DNA from: Mnemiopsis leidyi | Lineage: Eukaryota; Ctenophora; Tentaculata; Lobata; Bolinopsidae | DNA: 41,055 bases | Direction: 5' to 3' | Assembly (NCBI GenBank): GCA_000226015.1 | Contig: JH154547.1 | Coordinates: forward strand, 12,273 to 53,327 | Part shown: one piece after another, positions 1 to 11,399 of the stretch | Layout of the letters: each line of letters opens with the position of its first letter | Numbering within the stretch: position 1 is the stretch's first letter | Notes under the pieces: generated by a model | What the model was told of the DNA's origin: nothing | Database searches by the model: none | What the model saw: only the letters and a program-made list of their open reading frames with translations | Program-made: the position numbers and the translations under genes

Positions 1-56
1 GTACCGTACACGTACACGACTACACTACACGTACACACTACACTACACACGACACT

Positions 57-74
57 ACACTACACACACACACA

Positions 75-140
<66 letters not shown>

Positions 141-190
141 CACGCACACACACAACACGCACACACACAAACACGCACACACACACACAC
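57..190. repeat. (AC)n microsatellite
   Basis: Nearly pure AC dinucleotide repeats, grading on the left into imperfect ACACTAC/CGTACAC units and on the right into AACACGC variants. No coding potential. Bases 191-413 that follow are unique-looking sequence with nothing recognisable. Confidence 0.95.
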
Positions 191-758
191 GTTTCTATTT
201 TCGTACTCTACAAATTAGCGATAACACGTGTGTCAGTGTAATACTCTGCTGCCACTGAAGGCTAGTGAACTACTATACTGCATATTTAAGCACAACAAAT
301 GCCATATCAAATTATCACACTTTATTGATGTTCACAGGAATTGTCACGAAGCACCTATGCTACAGTTGTGCAAAGAAGGGGGGAGGGTAAAGTGAACACT
401 ATCCACTATTCTCTAAGGGGTCATTCACACATGACGTCATCACCTTAGAGGGAGGGGGTTTCCAAATGATGACGATTGATGACGAGGGGGATTGGAGGTT
501 TGGCCACTGATGACTTGTAGGATTTTTTCAAAATTTTTGATCTATTTTCAAAATATTTATCAAATTTTATTAGATAAGAAGAAAAATTTTCAAGTAAACA
601 ATTGTACCTACCTTAACATATATGATTTTAGAGTGCTCCTCACGGATACAATTATATTTAGTAAGTTAATAGAATGTACTTTGAAGATAGAAGTGCGTGC
701 TACTGCTATTTAAAAATTGTATGTATTTGGTTGATCTTTGATTTTTTAATTTGCGGTC

Positions 759-1363
759 AATTTCTTTTAAATTTGCATTCTAAGTCGGTGAAAACACAGT
801 ATTTCACCAGATTTCTGAATCAGAATACTAATGATGAGAATAAATAGCATTTTTCATTAAATCTGAGTTCTTTTCGACTGTACAATATTATCTAACGGGT
901 CTTGAAATGCAAACAAAAATTTTTGGTGCATTTAATGACCCGTTAGATAATATTGTACTCAGATTTTATAAAAAATTGCTATTTATTCTTATCGTTGTGG
1001 TTTCAAGTGGGGAGGGGACCTTTTTCAGGTCCTCATTTCGAGCAAGCTCGACTCCCAGAGAAGTGAACTGATTGTTAACGGGGGTGTTATGTTGTTGTGG
1101 GTGGGCCGAAGGATCAACCAAGCTACATGATCTGTACGGAGCAGATATTTGAACAGACACGATTTCCACTGATAGTCAGTTTAGAAAATTCATGGACCGG
1201 CACAGTGCCGAGTCGGGTATGATCCGTTTACTCCTGCATTGTCTAGATGAGTGCTCTACCAATCGAGCTACCGGCCCTATTCTTATCATTAGTATTCTAA
1301 TTCAGAAATCTGGTGGAATTCTGTGTTTTCACCGACTTAGAATGCAAATTTTCAAGAATTTCC
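759..1363. mobile_element. Palindromic MITE-like element, interrupted by SINE-B
   Basis: Bases 759-902 are the inverse of 936-993 plus 1288-1363. The arms contain TGCATTCTAAGTCGGTGAAA and its complement at about 1335-1354, and a loop of about 33 bp lies at 903-935. With SINE-B (994-1277) and one target duplication removed, the right arm is collinear with the left arm over about 130 bp. No coding sequence. A fold-back MITE or snapback element is the likeliest nature. Confidence 0.8.
994..1277 (-). mobile_element. SINE-B, tRNA-headed SINE, complete with target duplication
   Basis: On the minus strand the element begins GGGCCGGTAGCTCGATTGG, which resembles a tRNA 5' half with a pol III A-box-like sequence (TAGCTCGATTGG). 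A complementary CCGGTCC follows about 80 bases later. It ends near the CCCCTCCCCACTTG stretch. The 10-bp direct repeat TATTCTTATC (984-993 and 1278-1287) flanks it and is present once in the other arm of the host palindrome, so the boundaries are firm. The B box is degenerate (GGATCATACCC). A second copy without the tRNA head is at 35550-35805. The family name is unknown to me. Confidence 0.75.
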
Positions 1364-1502
1364 CGTTTCCCGTTCATTCGGCTGAGTCAACCGAAGAAGA
1401 TTGCATAGGTAAATGCCCTCTAGGATAGGTGGCCCTTGGAATCGAACCCCCGATCTTCTGCATAGAAAGTCGAGGTAGATACCACTACACCACCAACCCT
1501 TA
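1360..1502 (-). mobile_element. SINE-A copy, 3'-truncated
   Basis: Read on the minus strand from 1502, a tRNA-like head gives an A-box-like TGGTGTAGTGG and a perfect B box GGTTCGATTCC (1438-1448). The SINE-A core follows, including TTGACTCAGCCGAATGA, and stops before the tail. Other copies are at 5189-5377, 15541-15729 and 25517-25789. The tRNA-like part has mismatched stems and the family body follows it directly, so it is not a functional tRNA gene. Confidence 0.8.
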
Positions 1503-1644
1503 AGTGTGATGATGTCATTATGGGCTATGGTAATTTGCCACTGAAATTTAGGGGGTTTGCTCATGATGACGAATGATGACAGAGGGGGGAGGGGGGGTAA
1601 AAAATGCCGAAAATTTGCTGACGTCAAATGTGAACGACTCCTAA

Positions 1645-2985
1645 CCATTTGGCCTACGTCCAGTTTGACCATTTGGCTATGGCCCACCATGGTTAAATTT
1701 CAAATATTACAGTGGTCAAATCCAAATTTCATGTTTTCTGACCACAGGGCGAATTCCAGGTTGTTATGGTCATTAGCTCATCCTCCACCCCTCCCCCTAA
1801 ATTATGGTGTTGCAGAAAACAGCTTAAGTTGTAAATAAAACTATTCTCGGAATTTGAATCGTTTTGGAAACATAAGATAGCTAGATAAGTGTGACTTATG
1901 ATGTATGATTGACCCATTATTTGATTCTCTGCTCAACAAAGCCATTCAATTTTGGTATGTTGCACGCATTAAATCATATTTATTAGACAAATTATTTTAG
2001 TTAAATAATTGATCTTAATGTAATTATCACAGTTCTTGTTGTTGCCAATATCATCACATGTGAGCTTAACAGGAAAATACACACACACATACTGTCTGTA
2101 GCTGAGTGTGTCTAATTAAAACAAACGCAAATACAGACAGTAACACTTAACTTCATGTAACATTAACATGTTAACAAGCGACCAGTCAGTTCTGTCGCAA
2201 CTCAAGGCATATTGTGTGTTTGTGTGTGTGTGTGGTATGTATTTTTAGAAAGCGAGATATAAATAAATTCTAAATGACAACGTAGTTCTGAAAGCTTTAA
2301 AAGCACTGGCAGCTTGTGACATGTTGTTCCTGTGGACTTATAATTCTAGCACCCCAAAGTTAGTAAACCTTCCTACTCATGCTAGAGTGAGGCAAAACAT
2401 TCTATGATAATATCCTCTAGTGAGTTTATTAGGCTGACACATCCTCTCTTGAAAAAGGCTTACTAGCTTTTTTGGGACTAAGAGTCGTGTGAAGTGTAAA
2501 AAACATTATGTATTGTGTAGCAACAACACGCGATACACCATAGAACGTTCAATCTTCAAATATTGATATGAAGAAATGACAGTCAAATTTTTAGAACATA
2601 TTCATGAGACAAATAAATGCAGTAAGAGCAGAGTGTTGAGTGTAGTAGAATGTACAAAGGTGTACAATACTGCAGCTGCAGCAGTTGTGCGATTGCATGT
2701 ATGCCGGATAATCTGTGTACAGCTACATTGTGCACTACTCTCGATATTTGTGAACCGTGAGAATTTCATTTGAGCTAAGTTCGAGTTGTAAATGCAATTG
2801 TATAGAGCGAGAGTATTGATCTGCGTTCTTTAAGGAAGTTTCAAATTTATATGCAAAGTAGTAGTACTCACGCCATGTGGTCAACAACTAGACTTCTAGA
2901 AGCAATGGTCAACAACACACGGCTAGGTCTGCATAGTATCAATGGATAACATGACCCAAACATTAAAAGTTGTACAGTGGTATTC
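1645..2985. other. Non-coding AT-rich stretch left of the MAP1LC3-like exon
   Basis: I see no supported exon here on either strand, although the missing 3' exon of the minus-strand MAP1LC3-like gene was specifically sought. There is a short inverted repeat TACTGTCTGTA (2090-2100) with TACAGACAGTA (2132-2142), flanked by AC- and GT-rich tracts (about 2077-2088 and 2214-2234), possibly a small MITE. Confidence 0.5.
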
Positions 2986-2988
2986 CTA

Positions 2989-3969
<981 letters not shown>

Positions 3970-5140
3970 CATTACATAAGTCTTTCTTGCCGGTTTTCTG
4001 TTGAACTTGATTGGTCGGAGCCTTTGTCTTTGCTATGGGTAAAGAGGTTCATTAATATGAATAAATGTATAATAAAATCTAATTAAGAATAGTATTTCTG
4101 TATAATTGATATCATGAAATAATGGTTCTATGAAGCACGAGTAGTCTCGATTTTACTTTACAATTGCATCTTGCAAGGCAGTACCACAAGCATCCCTAAA
4201 TGAACTTGACATCTGAAAAAATACTGAACACCAACCAGATGGCCAAAAGGATTTATTTCTAACTAAGTATTATATACATGACTGCTGTGATGTCACTCCC
4301 GTATCTGTGATGTTACTCCCTTATCAAAATTTCGTTGGAGAATGTAGGACACGTTCTGAGAGGCCAAGAAAACTCACCTGCATATTTGTCTATGTTATTT
4401 GCGATAAATGCTGATAGTTATATAAATGGTCGAAGGGGTAACCCGTAATTTATAAGATGTAATACAGAATGACCTGACCAGTAGAAATCTTAATACGAAA
4501 CTTAAAAATATTTTAGCTTTAGATAGAGAAGAGTTGAGGAAGCTAGAAGATGGTTGATGGTTGATGCTTTTTAGTTTTTTTTGTGCTGTTGATATAGCTA
4601 TAAGTGTTTAGGATGCTCTTTAAAAAATATATTTTACGTACTTTTTACAGATTTTCTACTACCACTACTAATAAAGAAAACTCTGGTGGTTGGTTTTGGG
4701 ATGCTTTTTAATTTGTTTTATGATCAATGCTATCCTTTTTGATTTTGTGCTTCACTATTTGGAATGAGAGTGGGTCCGACATATGACTTCATAGCTTTGC
4801 TACTTGTCACATGTCCATGTTCCCCTGTTCTCTGGAGCCCTAAATTTCGATTATATTTGGGGTAAAATACAAATTACTAAGTAGCTGCTTTGAGTTAACT
4901 TTTCACATTTCCCACCACTTACAAAAATTCTGTTACTGGGTACAAGAAGCCTCTAAGAGTCTAGGGACAAAAGAACTCATTACACCTTGTTTAAAGTTCT
5001 GGTTAACTTATATGCTGTCTACCTATTGTGACTTTGGTGAATTCAGAGATTCTGTTTCTAAACTTCTAACATTGAAAATAATGACAGTATATGAGGTCTT
5101 TTCAATAGTTTGTACAGTTAAGCAATAGGTTAAGAGTCTC
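3970..5140. other. Region upstream of the MAP1LC3-like start, no gene recognised
   Basis: This should hold the minus-strand promoter and 5' UTR of the MAP1LC3-like gene. There is no unmistakable TATA or initiator. A short duplication (TGTGATGTCACTCCC and TGTGATGTTACTCCC) lies at 4288-4322. Otherwise AT-rich single-copy-looking sequence. Confidence 0.4.
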
Positions 5141-5142
5141 TT

Positions 5143-5377
5143 CTGGTTGACTCAGCTGAACAAAGTGGAAACAGGGATCAAGGGTTAAATCCTAGAGGAG
5201 TGCGCTTAGGGCATCTGCCTATGCAATCTTCTTCGGTTGACTCAGCCGAATGACCAGGAAACCCTGATTGAGGGTTAAATGAGGAGGGTCTCTGTTAAAA
5301 GATCTAGAATCTTCCAGGGGCCCCTTCAGTATAACTGTAAAAGCCTGGGTACTGGTGTAACAAATACAAATACAAAA
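5143..5377 (+). mobile_element. SINE-A copy with a duplicated core fragment
   Basis: From 5189 the sequence follows the SINE-A body: CCTAGAGGAGTGCGCTTAGG, the CTTCTTCGGTTGACTCAGCC core, AATCTTCCAGGGGCCCC, then CTGGGTACTGGTGTAAC and an (ACAAAT)n-type tail. The tRNA head is missing. Bases 5143-5189 are a second diverged copy of the same core (GGTTGACTCAGCTGAA to AGGGTTAAAT), joined directly upstream, so the core is present twice in direct orientation. Confidence 0.8.
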
Positions 5378-5399
5378 TGATGCAAAAAACCCAACATTT

Positions 5400-6060
5400 A
5401 AATGATCTTCCATGAAGCTCCTGCATTTATTAAAACAATGTATTGTATTTTCGACAGCAATCAAAACATAAATTGCAGTGAAACAGCATAATTATTTGAT
5501 CGCACCTCATGACAAATGTTGCTGCCACAGACGGCCTGATCATTTATAACATCACACTTTATCAGCTTACAAACTGTTCATGCATAGTGCAAACAACCCC
5601 ATGAAAAAAATCGATTTTTACAGATATCAAGAATTCTAGCTTAAGTTTAGTAAAAGAAAGTTTTAATGAGTTAAAAATGCCTTATCACTGACCAGATATC
5701 AATGTATTGTTCATGTTGTGCTGTTGCTAGAATTAATTTATATTGTATTGGTTGAGTCATTGGCAACACTGCAATCCAACAAACTTATTCACGCCCACAA
5801 GGGAGCATTCCTGGAAGCTAGAGAAGCTGACATAGTGTAACCACTCTCATTTACAAGAATGTGCAAGAGATTAACTAAAATCTGAAAGTAGCAGCGCTAA
5901 GCATCTGAGCTTGTAATTTTCCATTCAAAGTTTAAAAGTGTAAGATGATAAGGGCAAGCACTTGCCCTTACCTATGCCATGCCATCATCAGTTTTAAACT
6001 ATTTCAACACTACAAATTAAATACATATATTGAGGAAGTTTAGAGAAAGCTTTGCATCAA
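5400..6060. other. No gene recognised
   Basis: AT-rich interval between a SINE and a LINE ORF1 relic. No exon, repeat or regulatory signal that I can support. Confidence 0.4.
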
Positions 6061-6069
6061 ATTTATTGA

Positions 6070-6745
6070 GGTATGAACAATTTGAATGACAAGAAGAAGA
6101 TGACAGAAAAGAAAGAAGCAGCAACAAGGAAGACGGTTGTACAGAGTCCGACTGCTTCAAATCTCCACATTCTTACAAGGAAGTGGCACTGTCATCTTCA
6201 AAAAATGACTGTGTAGAAAACAGGGCAGTAAGGGAACTTATAAAAGAGGAGCTTCAGCTGTTTGCGCCGAAACTAACTAAGTCCCTTAATGATGTGATTA
6301 ACGGCAGCACTGAAAAAACTGTCAACACAGCTGTCCACCTCTATTCCGAAGTGAGTAGTGACAGCAAAATCTCAGAAGAAAGTGATTGAGGATCTGAGTA
6401 TAACTGCCCAAGCCTCGGAAAATGTTGTTTCTAAAGTTCAGACAAAAATGCATACTGATGCATATGAGCGCAACCTGCGAAAGCTAAATTTGTGTGTAGT
6501 CTAAGTTCCTGAGAGCAACAAGGCTACATCTAAACAACGCCAGGAGGATGATGCCAAGTTCTACCTGGAGACTCTAAAAATTGAGAAAAGGGACTTTATC
6601 AGCTGTCACCGTGCTGGTAAACCAGACCCAGAAAAACCTGATTATTGTCGACCATTAATAATCAAGACGGCTGATATGACGAGGAGTCAGTTAATTACTA
6701 CTCTAACCACGGCAAGGGTTGGAAAGAATCATTCTACTGGATAAA
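6070..6745 (+). pseudogene. LINE ORF1-like relic (nucleic-acid-binding, coiled-coil/RRM type)
   Basis: Conceptual translation gives a charged, helix-prone part around 6183-6450 (RAVRELIKEELQLF, LTKSLNDVI), then in another frame YERNLRKLNLCVV, VPES, a QEDDAKFYLETLKIEKRDF part and RAGKPDPEKP...RPLIIK. This order (coiled coil, R-x-L-N-x-x-V-x-x-VPES, short acidic helix, RPLIIK strand) is that of L1-like LINE ORF1 RNA-binding proteins. One frameshift is needed near 6375, and an in-frame TAA stands just before VPES (about 6502). No reverse transcriptase follows in the next 4 kb. A dead, truncated copy. Confidence 0.65.
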
Positions 6746-6839
6746 TTTGGACTAAGCTAAGCTCGCACAGGGATATACGTGTTTAGCAAATGGTCCATTA
6801 TTTTGAATTTTATTAAACTGTTTTAGGTTAATGACTTCA

Positions 6840-8580
6840 CCTAACCATGAACCAGGTGCTTACACAGTACACGCTACGCGCGCGCAATTAAAAGGTCAAC
6901 GGGCGATGCGCGTCTAGAATTTCGCCAGGCCAGAAATGCGTGACAGCGCGTGATGGCCGCGACAGTAGGTTATCAACCTACAATTAAAAGGCCAATTGTC
7001 TGACTTCGTCCGACCCTCATTCGAAGCGAATGGGAATAAAATGACAGGAGGGTGCGCGCTGCCGTACAAAAGGCCAAGGGCTCTGGTGTCGCGGTCATTA
7101 CTCCGCACGTGCTTTTACGCATTTCTGGCCTGTCTTCGCCCGTTATAAATGGAACTGTGGCACAACTTTTTAATTGATGAGATTTTATCAGTCTACCGTT
7201 CTAACGAACAGTAACTAACGATTTTTAACAAAACAACAACCGACGAAAACAAAGGCAAACAATCAAAATCTCCGCGTTCAGCTTTGAGCTGTAAAATTTT
7301 GACGAGATTATATCCGTCTAACATTCTAGCTGCGTGAGTCGGGTTGACGAGATGATATCCGTCTAACATTCTAACGAAACGTTAGAGGAGAGCAGAAAAC
7401 TGCGAGCCGCGCGCGGGTCGGGTAACATCTCGACAATGAGTCGGGTATCACCGCGACAAGTAAAATTCGGGTAATACCGCAGAGTACACTATAATGAAAT
7501 ATTACATTATAAAGATTTTTACAAAAGTTAACAATTTTCACTAACCAGCGCCCTTTTGCGCACGTCGAGCTGCGAGCGCGCGCCACAAAAGCATAGCACC
7601 AGAAAAGGCGTAGTACATAATAAAGATTGTTGAGCTATTACCCGACTTAATGCGGCATGCGCGTGCGCGTGCGTGCGGATCTTAGCTTGCTGCTCTCCTG
7701 GTGGATATCAATTTGTAGGTTGATAACCTACCGACGCGGCCATCACGGTACGCGCATTGCCCGTTAAATATCATCTCGTCGAAGTTGAATAGCCATAGCA
7801 GAGGAGTTGTAGATTGATAACCTACTGTCGCGGCCATCAAGCGCTGTCACGCATTTCTAAACTCGCATCGCCCGTTGACAGAGGAGGCGTAGCAGCCGCC
7901 GCGCGCGGCGTTGTATATAAGGCGAAGAACGTTCGAGAATGTTCGAGAAAACGTGATCTGAGATGCGACGGCGAGAACGTTAGACAGATATCATCTCGTC
8001 TTAAGTGTTTAGCGAACATTATTGACATCTTTGTATATGTCGAAAAGATAATATTCTTTTACCATTTCCAACCTTGCGCGAGTCGGGTAACACCTTGACA
8101 ATGTATATGTAAATACTTAAGTACATTTTTGGACAGTTCACTTTTGCATGTCTAGGAGGACTAAACCAACAACCAACACTACCGAGTAAAATTAAGAAAA
8201 TGTGTTTAAATGGTAAAGTCATTAAGTGCTAAATATGTGCATATCCCTTTACACGAAAGAGTAAAATGTGAAGTACTTTGATGAAAAATGAATTGAAGAA
8301 TAACTCGCCTTGCGTTGTGGCCCTACGGGGTGGCAGCAGGTCAGGCAACGTCTGACATGACAAAGAATATCTTGACGAGATTATATAATATCCGTCTACC
8401 ATTCTGACGTTCAGACAGATGTAAATTCATTAATCATTATCGCGACAGAGATTAACAGGATTTACACGTTTGAGAAACAGTTAGATTCAAAATGAAAATG
8501 CGCATGTTTCTACAGTCTGTTGACGAGATGATATCCGTCTTCCGTCGTGAGTCGGGTATCACTGCGACAAACAGTCTGCA
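6840..8580. repeat. CpG-rich mosaic of short dispersed and inverted repeats
   Basis: Several repeat modules are reused here and again at 40499-41055. Module 1 (GACGAGATGATATCCGTCTA) occurs at 7301, 7346, 8374 and 8522 on the plus strand and inverted at 7981-8000, with fragments elsewhere. Module 2 (GAGTCGGGTATCACCGCGAC) usually follows it. Module 3 (GTTGATAACCTACYGTCGCG...CGCCCGTTGAC) is inverted at 6894-6985 versus 7806-7881, with a third partial copy at 7712-7765. Module 4 (GTCCGACCCTCATTCG...GGAGGGTGCGCGCTGC) is at 6990-7062. CpG is strikingly frequent for an otherwise AT-rich window. Short open frames here follow the repeats and look non-coding. Confidence 0.75.
7914..7949 (-). promoter_or_regulatory. 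Heat-shock element array next to a TATA box
   Basis: Bases 7927-7949 are five consecutive alternating pentamers nGAAn/nTTCn (GAA at 7927, TTC at 7932, GAA at 7937, TTC at 7942, GAA at 7947) with no mismatch to the HSF1 consensus. TATATAA lies at 7914-7920, 6 bp to the left. The usual order (HSE upstream of TATA) would give transcription leftwards, from about 7890 into the repeat mosaic. TATATAA is also usable in the other direction. No gene is recognised on either side, so function is inference. Confidence 0.55.
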
Positions 8581-9040
8581 GATAAAACGTATGCACTATG
8601 CAGCTGGGGAGTGGTTTAATCAGCGGGAATCAGCACGGATAAGCACAGATGATGGCGGACCAGGAAACTACGCAGACGTGTGGGCAATAAAGATGCATCG
8701 CCTGGAATAAGCTTCTTCGGGTACTTTAGATGGAACAGGTACTCTTAATGACGTGATAAGAGACGATGTTATAATGTATCTGAAAAAATTCGCCAGAGAG
8801 AATGGACTTTGTTGACTTTAGGCAAATTTAATCTATTGAAGTTAATTTCCCGACATTGAATCACAGTTTGATTCTGCACGAAGTTTTTTTTCAAATAATT
8901 CTTATGTATCTTACATCAAGATATCTTCAATGCAAATTTCAAAATTCAGTACAATTTTCAATTAAATTTTAAAATTCAATATAAAATCCTGGTCAAAATT
9001 CACGATTTTTAGCGAGACCGGGATTTAGAAAAACAAGTAT
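8581..9040. other. No gene recognised
   Basis: Falls from the CpG-rich mosaic into AT-rich sequence with several near-duplicate AAAATTC-containing phrases (8938-9002). Nothing supportable as coding. Confidence 0.35.
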
Positions 9041-9049
9041 TTTTTTTAA

Positions 9050-9560
9050 AGAAAAACAAGTTTTTTGATTTACAGCATTTAAGATTAAACAATATCATAT
9101 CTAATTTACAACCCTTCTCATACTTGAAAGAGTGAGGCGCGTGGACACCTCACATCATGACGCGTGGCGCTCACGTATGTCTGTAGCGCAAATGGCAGAT
9201 TTGCCAAACCAGTACAGCCCACACGCATGGGCCACACTGGTTCAACAGATGGGGGACGCACGCACGGCACAACGTGAGGCCACACTATAAATTGTCTTTT
9301 ACGTCATATTTTAAGTATCAAAATTATATTTATAAAAAGGAGGAAAACGATAATTTCAAGGAAAACGATAATTTTATTTACAGCATTTTATAAATCAAAC
9401 CATAAATATATTTCATTCTCACACTTGAACAATAAATTGGTAAAAGAGTGTGGGGTGGCCCAGCATTGAGTGCTTACATCGCGACACGCACGTACGTCCG
9501 CCAACGCGTGCGTATGGCAACCGGATGTGCGCGCACGCGCGGCACAAAATACACTGTACA
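9050..9560. repeat. Diverged direct duplication of about 290 bp
   Basis: The order TTTACAGCATTT, then AAC or AAAC runs, then TTCTCATACTTGAA, an AGAGTG(AG/TG)G box, CAT..CGCGACRCGC and ACGTAYGTCYG appears at 9070-9185 and again at 9368-9500. The pair is imperfect and CpG-rich in its right part. It may be two copies of an unrecognised transposable element. Confidence 0.45.
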
Positions 9561-9659
9561 TGCATACATCGTAACTAACAAATTCACAGTTTTCTTTTCT
9601 AATTGCTTATTTCCTAAATATTTTCAATTTCCTAGTTTAACTTTCAGGCGTTAATTGGT

Positions 9660-10240
9660 AATTGGCGGGTTGTACTTAAATGTTTTTAGCATTATAATTA
9701 ATTATATGTTTATGAATGAGTTTTAAACTTCAACACCGCATAGAAACAAACACATACTCGCTCATCGTGGGACATTCGCAGAGACGGACACTCCGATTAA
9801 AAGCGTCCGTCTCCGCGTGCGCCAAATTGTTCGACAAAATTGTCAGCTCGAAGAAAGATTGTTAAACCTTTGTACTGAAGTTTGAATATTCAGCATGAGG
9901 CAGGTCTGAGGTTGTTTTCTGAACACCAAAGTATAGCTAAAACAGGTCAACTAGCGGTCTTAGGGACTGTGTACAATTGTTGAACTTCGGCCTTTAACAG
10001 TTTGCACTAGATGTAAGCGATGTTCCGATAGATTTGAAAGCAATACCCTTTTAAAAATTGTAAGGTTTTCATAATTTGATGAGCCTGACAACTGACAAAC
10101 GGCGCAAGGACCAAAGCAAGCCGGGATCAGGATTTCACTGGGATGCCTGTGGATCCCTGCCAGTAGAGTGGCCTGGTAACTAGAATTTGACTAAAATATT
10201 TTGACCAAAATATATTTATTATTCATTTATTTATTTACTA
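9660..10240. other. Intergenic, one short hairpin
   Basis: A 9-bp perfect stem GAGACGGAC...GTCCGTCTC with a 15-base loop lies at 9781-9813. No gene recognised. Confidence 0.4.
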
Positions 10241-10326
10241 CAGCGCATACAGGAGAGGTATATCATCCTAATGATGTGGAAGAAACTCCAGTTTGTAGTA
10301 CCAAACAGCTGTGACACCCAATTCAA
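10241..10326 (+). pseudogene. LINE reverse-transcriptase C-terminal fragment
   Basis: The frame at 10241 reads QRIQERYIILMMWKKLQFVV, then PNSCDTQF. This matches the ERYIIxxxWKxLxxxxPN segment found after the reverse transcriptase of CR1/jockey-type LINEs. A better preserved example is on the minus strand at 15838-16410 (RRRERYIIINTWKILNRKIP). Too short to give boundaries. Confidence 0.5.
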
Positions 10327-10998
10327 AATATCTAGATAAATTTACAAATTGTTAAAATTTTGTAAGAAATGAAAATCTAATGAATGTTTATAAATCTTTT
10401 CTGTGCTGCAATAGGATTATCCTTAAGATAAATATTATGCGGAATCCCTTTTGCTCGGGTGTATTTTGTCAAATTTTTAGTTGTCACTGTCTTGTTTGAA
10501 AGACGATTTTAACGGGTTTTAAAAATTTATTGAAATTTTCAAGAAACTTATGTCTGTATGACACGTAATGAGATAAAGATGAAATCTCATTCTTTATAGA
10601 TTATCTTGAAATATTTCGGCTCAATAACTCCGCTTATTTAGCGGTGTGTGTCCACCACGGATATTTCGCGTTGCCTTAAACGTCAACACCTTTCACCAAA
10701 AAGGTGTATTTTGATAATTGCCGAACAACGATTAGAATAAGTAGGGAAAACCTCTGTACAGAAAACTATACCAAAATTATCACAGTTGTCAACGGGAGCC
10801 ATCCCTGCTTTGCACTTGGACCCTGTCGCCAGCTGTGATTTCTGTGGTGGACACATACTTATATGTTTTGTAGTGGTGACGAAAGTTAAATATATTTCAT
10901 TTACAATTAAAGTACCACTTACTAGAGACTTTCCTAATAGAACATTATATCTCCTCCCATAAAGGGATAGAACAGTGTCCACTTTATTTTATGATGTG
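10327..10998. other. No gene recognised up to the assembly gap
   Basis: Contains a 15-bp imperfect inverted repeat (GTGTGTGTCCACCAC at 10644-10658 against GTGGTGGACACATAC at 10843-10857). A 99-codon minus-strand frame overlaps 10683-10982, but its translation resembles nothing I recognise. Confidence 0.35.
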
Positions 10999-11399
10999 NN
11001 NNNNNNNNNNNNNNNNNNNNNNNNNNNNNNNNNNNNNNNNNNNNNNNNNNNNNNNNNNNNNNNNNNNNNNNNNNNNNNNNNNNNNNNNNNNNNNNNNNNN
11101 NNNNNNNNNNNNNNNNNNNNNNNNNNNNNNNNNNNNNNNNNNNNNNNNNNNNNNNNNNNNNNNNNNNNNNNNNNNNNNNNNNNNNNNNNNNNNNNNNNNN
11201 NNNNNNNNNNNNNNNNNNNNNNNNNNNNNNNNNNNNNNNNNNNNNNNNNNNNNNNNNNNNNNNNNNNNNNNNNNNNNNNNNNNNNNNNNNNNNNNNNNNN
11301 NNNNNNNNNNNNNNNNNNNNNNNNNNNNNNNNNNNNNNNNNNNNNNNNNNNNNNNNNNNNNNNNNNNNNNNNNNNNNNNNNNNNNNNNNNNNNNNNNNN
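10999..11399. other. Assembly gap (401 N)
   Basis: A run of unknown bases. The 5' part of the following retrotransposon, including the start of its reverse transcriptase, would fall in or before it. True length unknown. Confidence 1.

Larger units (their letters stand above)
417..1641. mobile_element. Non-autonomous DNA transposon, PIF/Harbinger-like, with nested insertions
   Basis: The left end reads GGGGTCATTCACACATGACG and the right end is the inverse of a related sequence (TGACGTCA at 1619-1626, then a match to the GTTCAC part), giving imperfect terminal inverted repeats of about 23 bp. Both ends abut TAA (414-416 and 1642-1644), a 3-bp target duplication of the kind made by PIF/Harbinger transposases. 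Just inside both ends lie related GATGACGAATGATGAC-type sequences. No transposase is visible. Most of its length is later insertions: a palindromic element (759-1363), SINE-B inside that, and a SINE-A fragment. The superfamily is inferred only from TSD length and TIR. Confidence 0.65.

Noticed and set aside
1232..1277. tRNA gene beginning GGGCCGGTAGCTCG
   Set aside because: Only the 5' half and acceptor stem are tRNA-like, the B box is degenerate, and it is the head of SINE-B with its own target duplication.
1425..1502. tRNA gene on the minus strand
   Set aside because: Has a perfect B box, but stems are mismatched and the sequence continues into the SINE-A body seen in other copies.
7814..8098. 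94-codon open frame over the heat-shock element
   Set aside because: Runs through dispersed repeat modules and the TATA box. No homology or codon signature.
10683..10982. 99-codon minus-strand frame next to the gap
   Set aside because: No recognisable domain, and it overlaps an inverted repeat. Not supportable as a gene.
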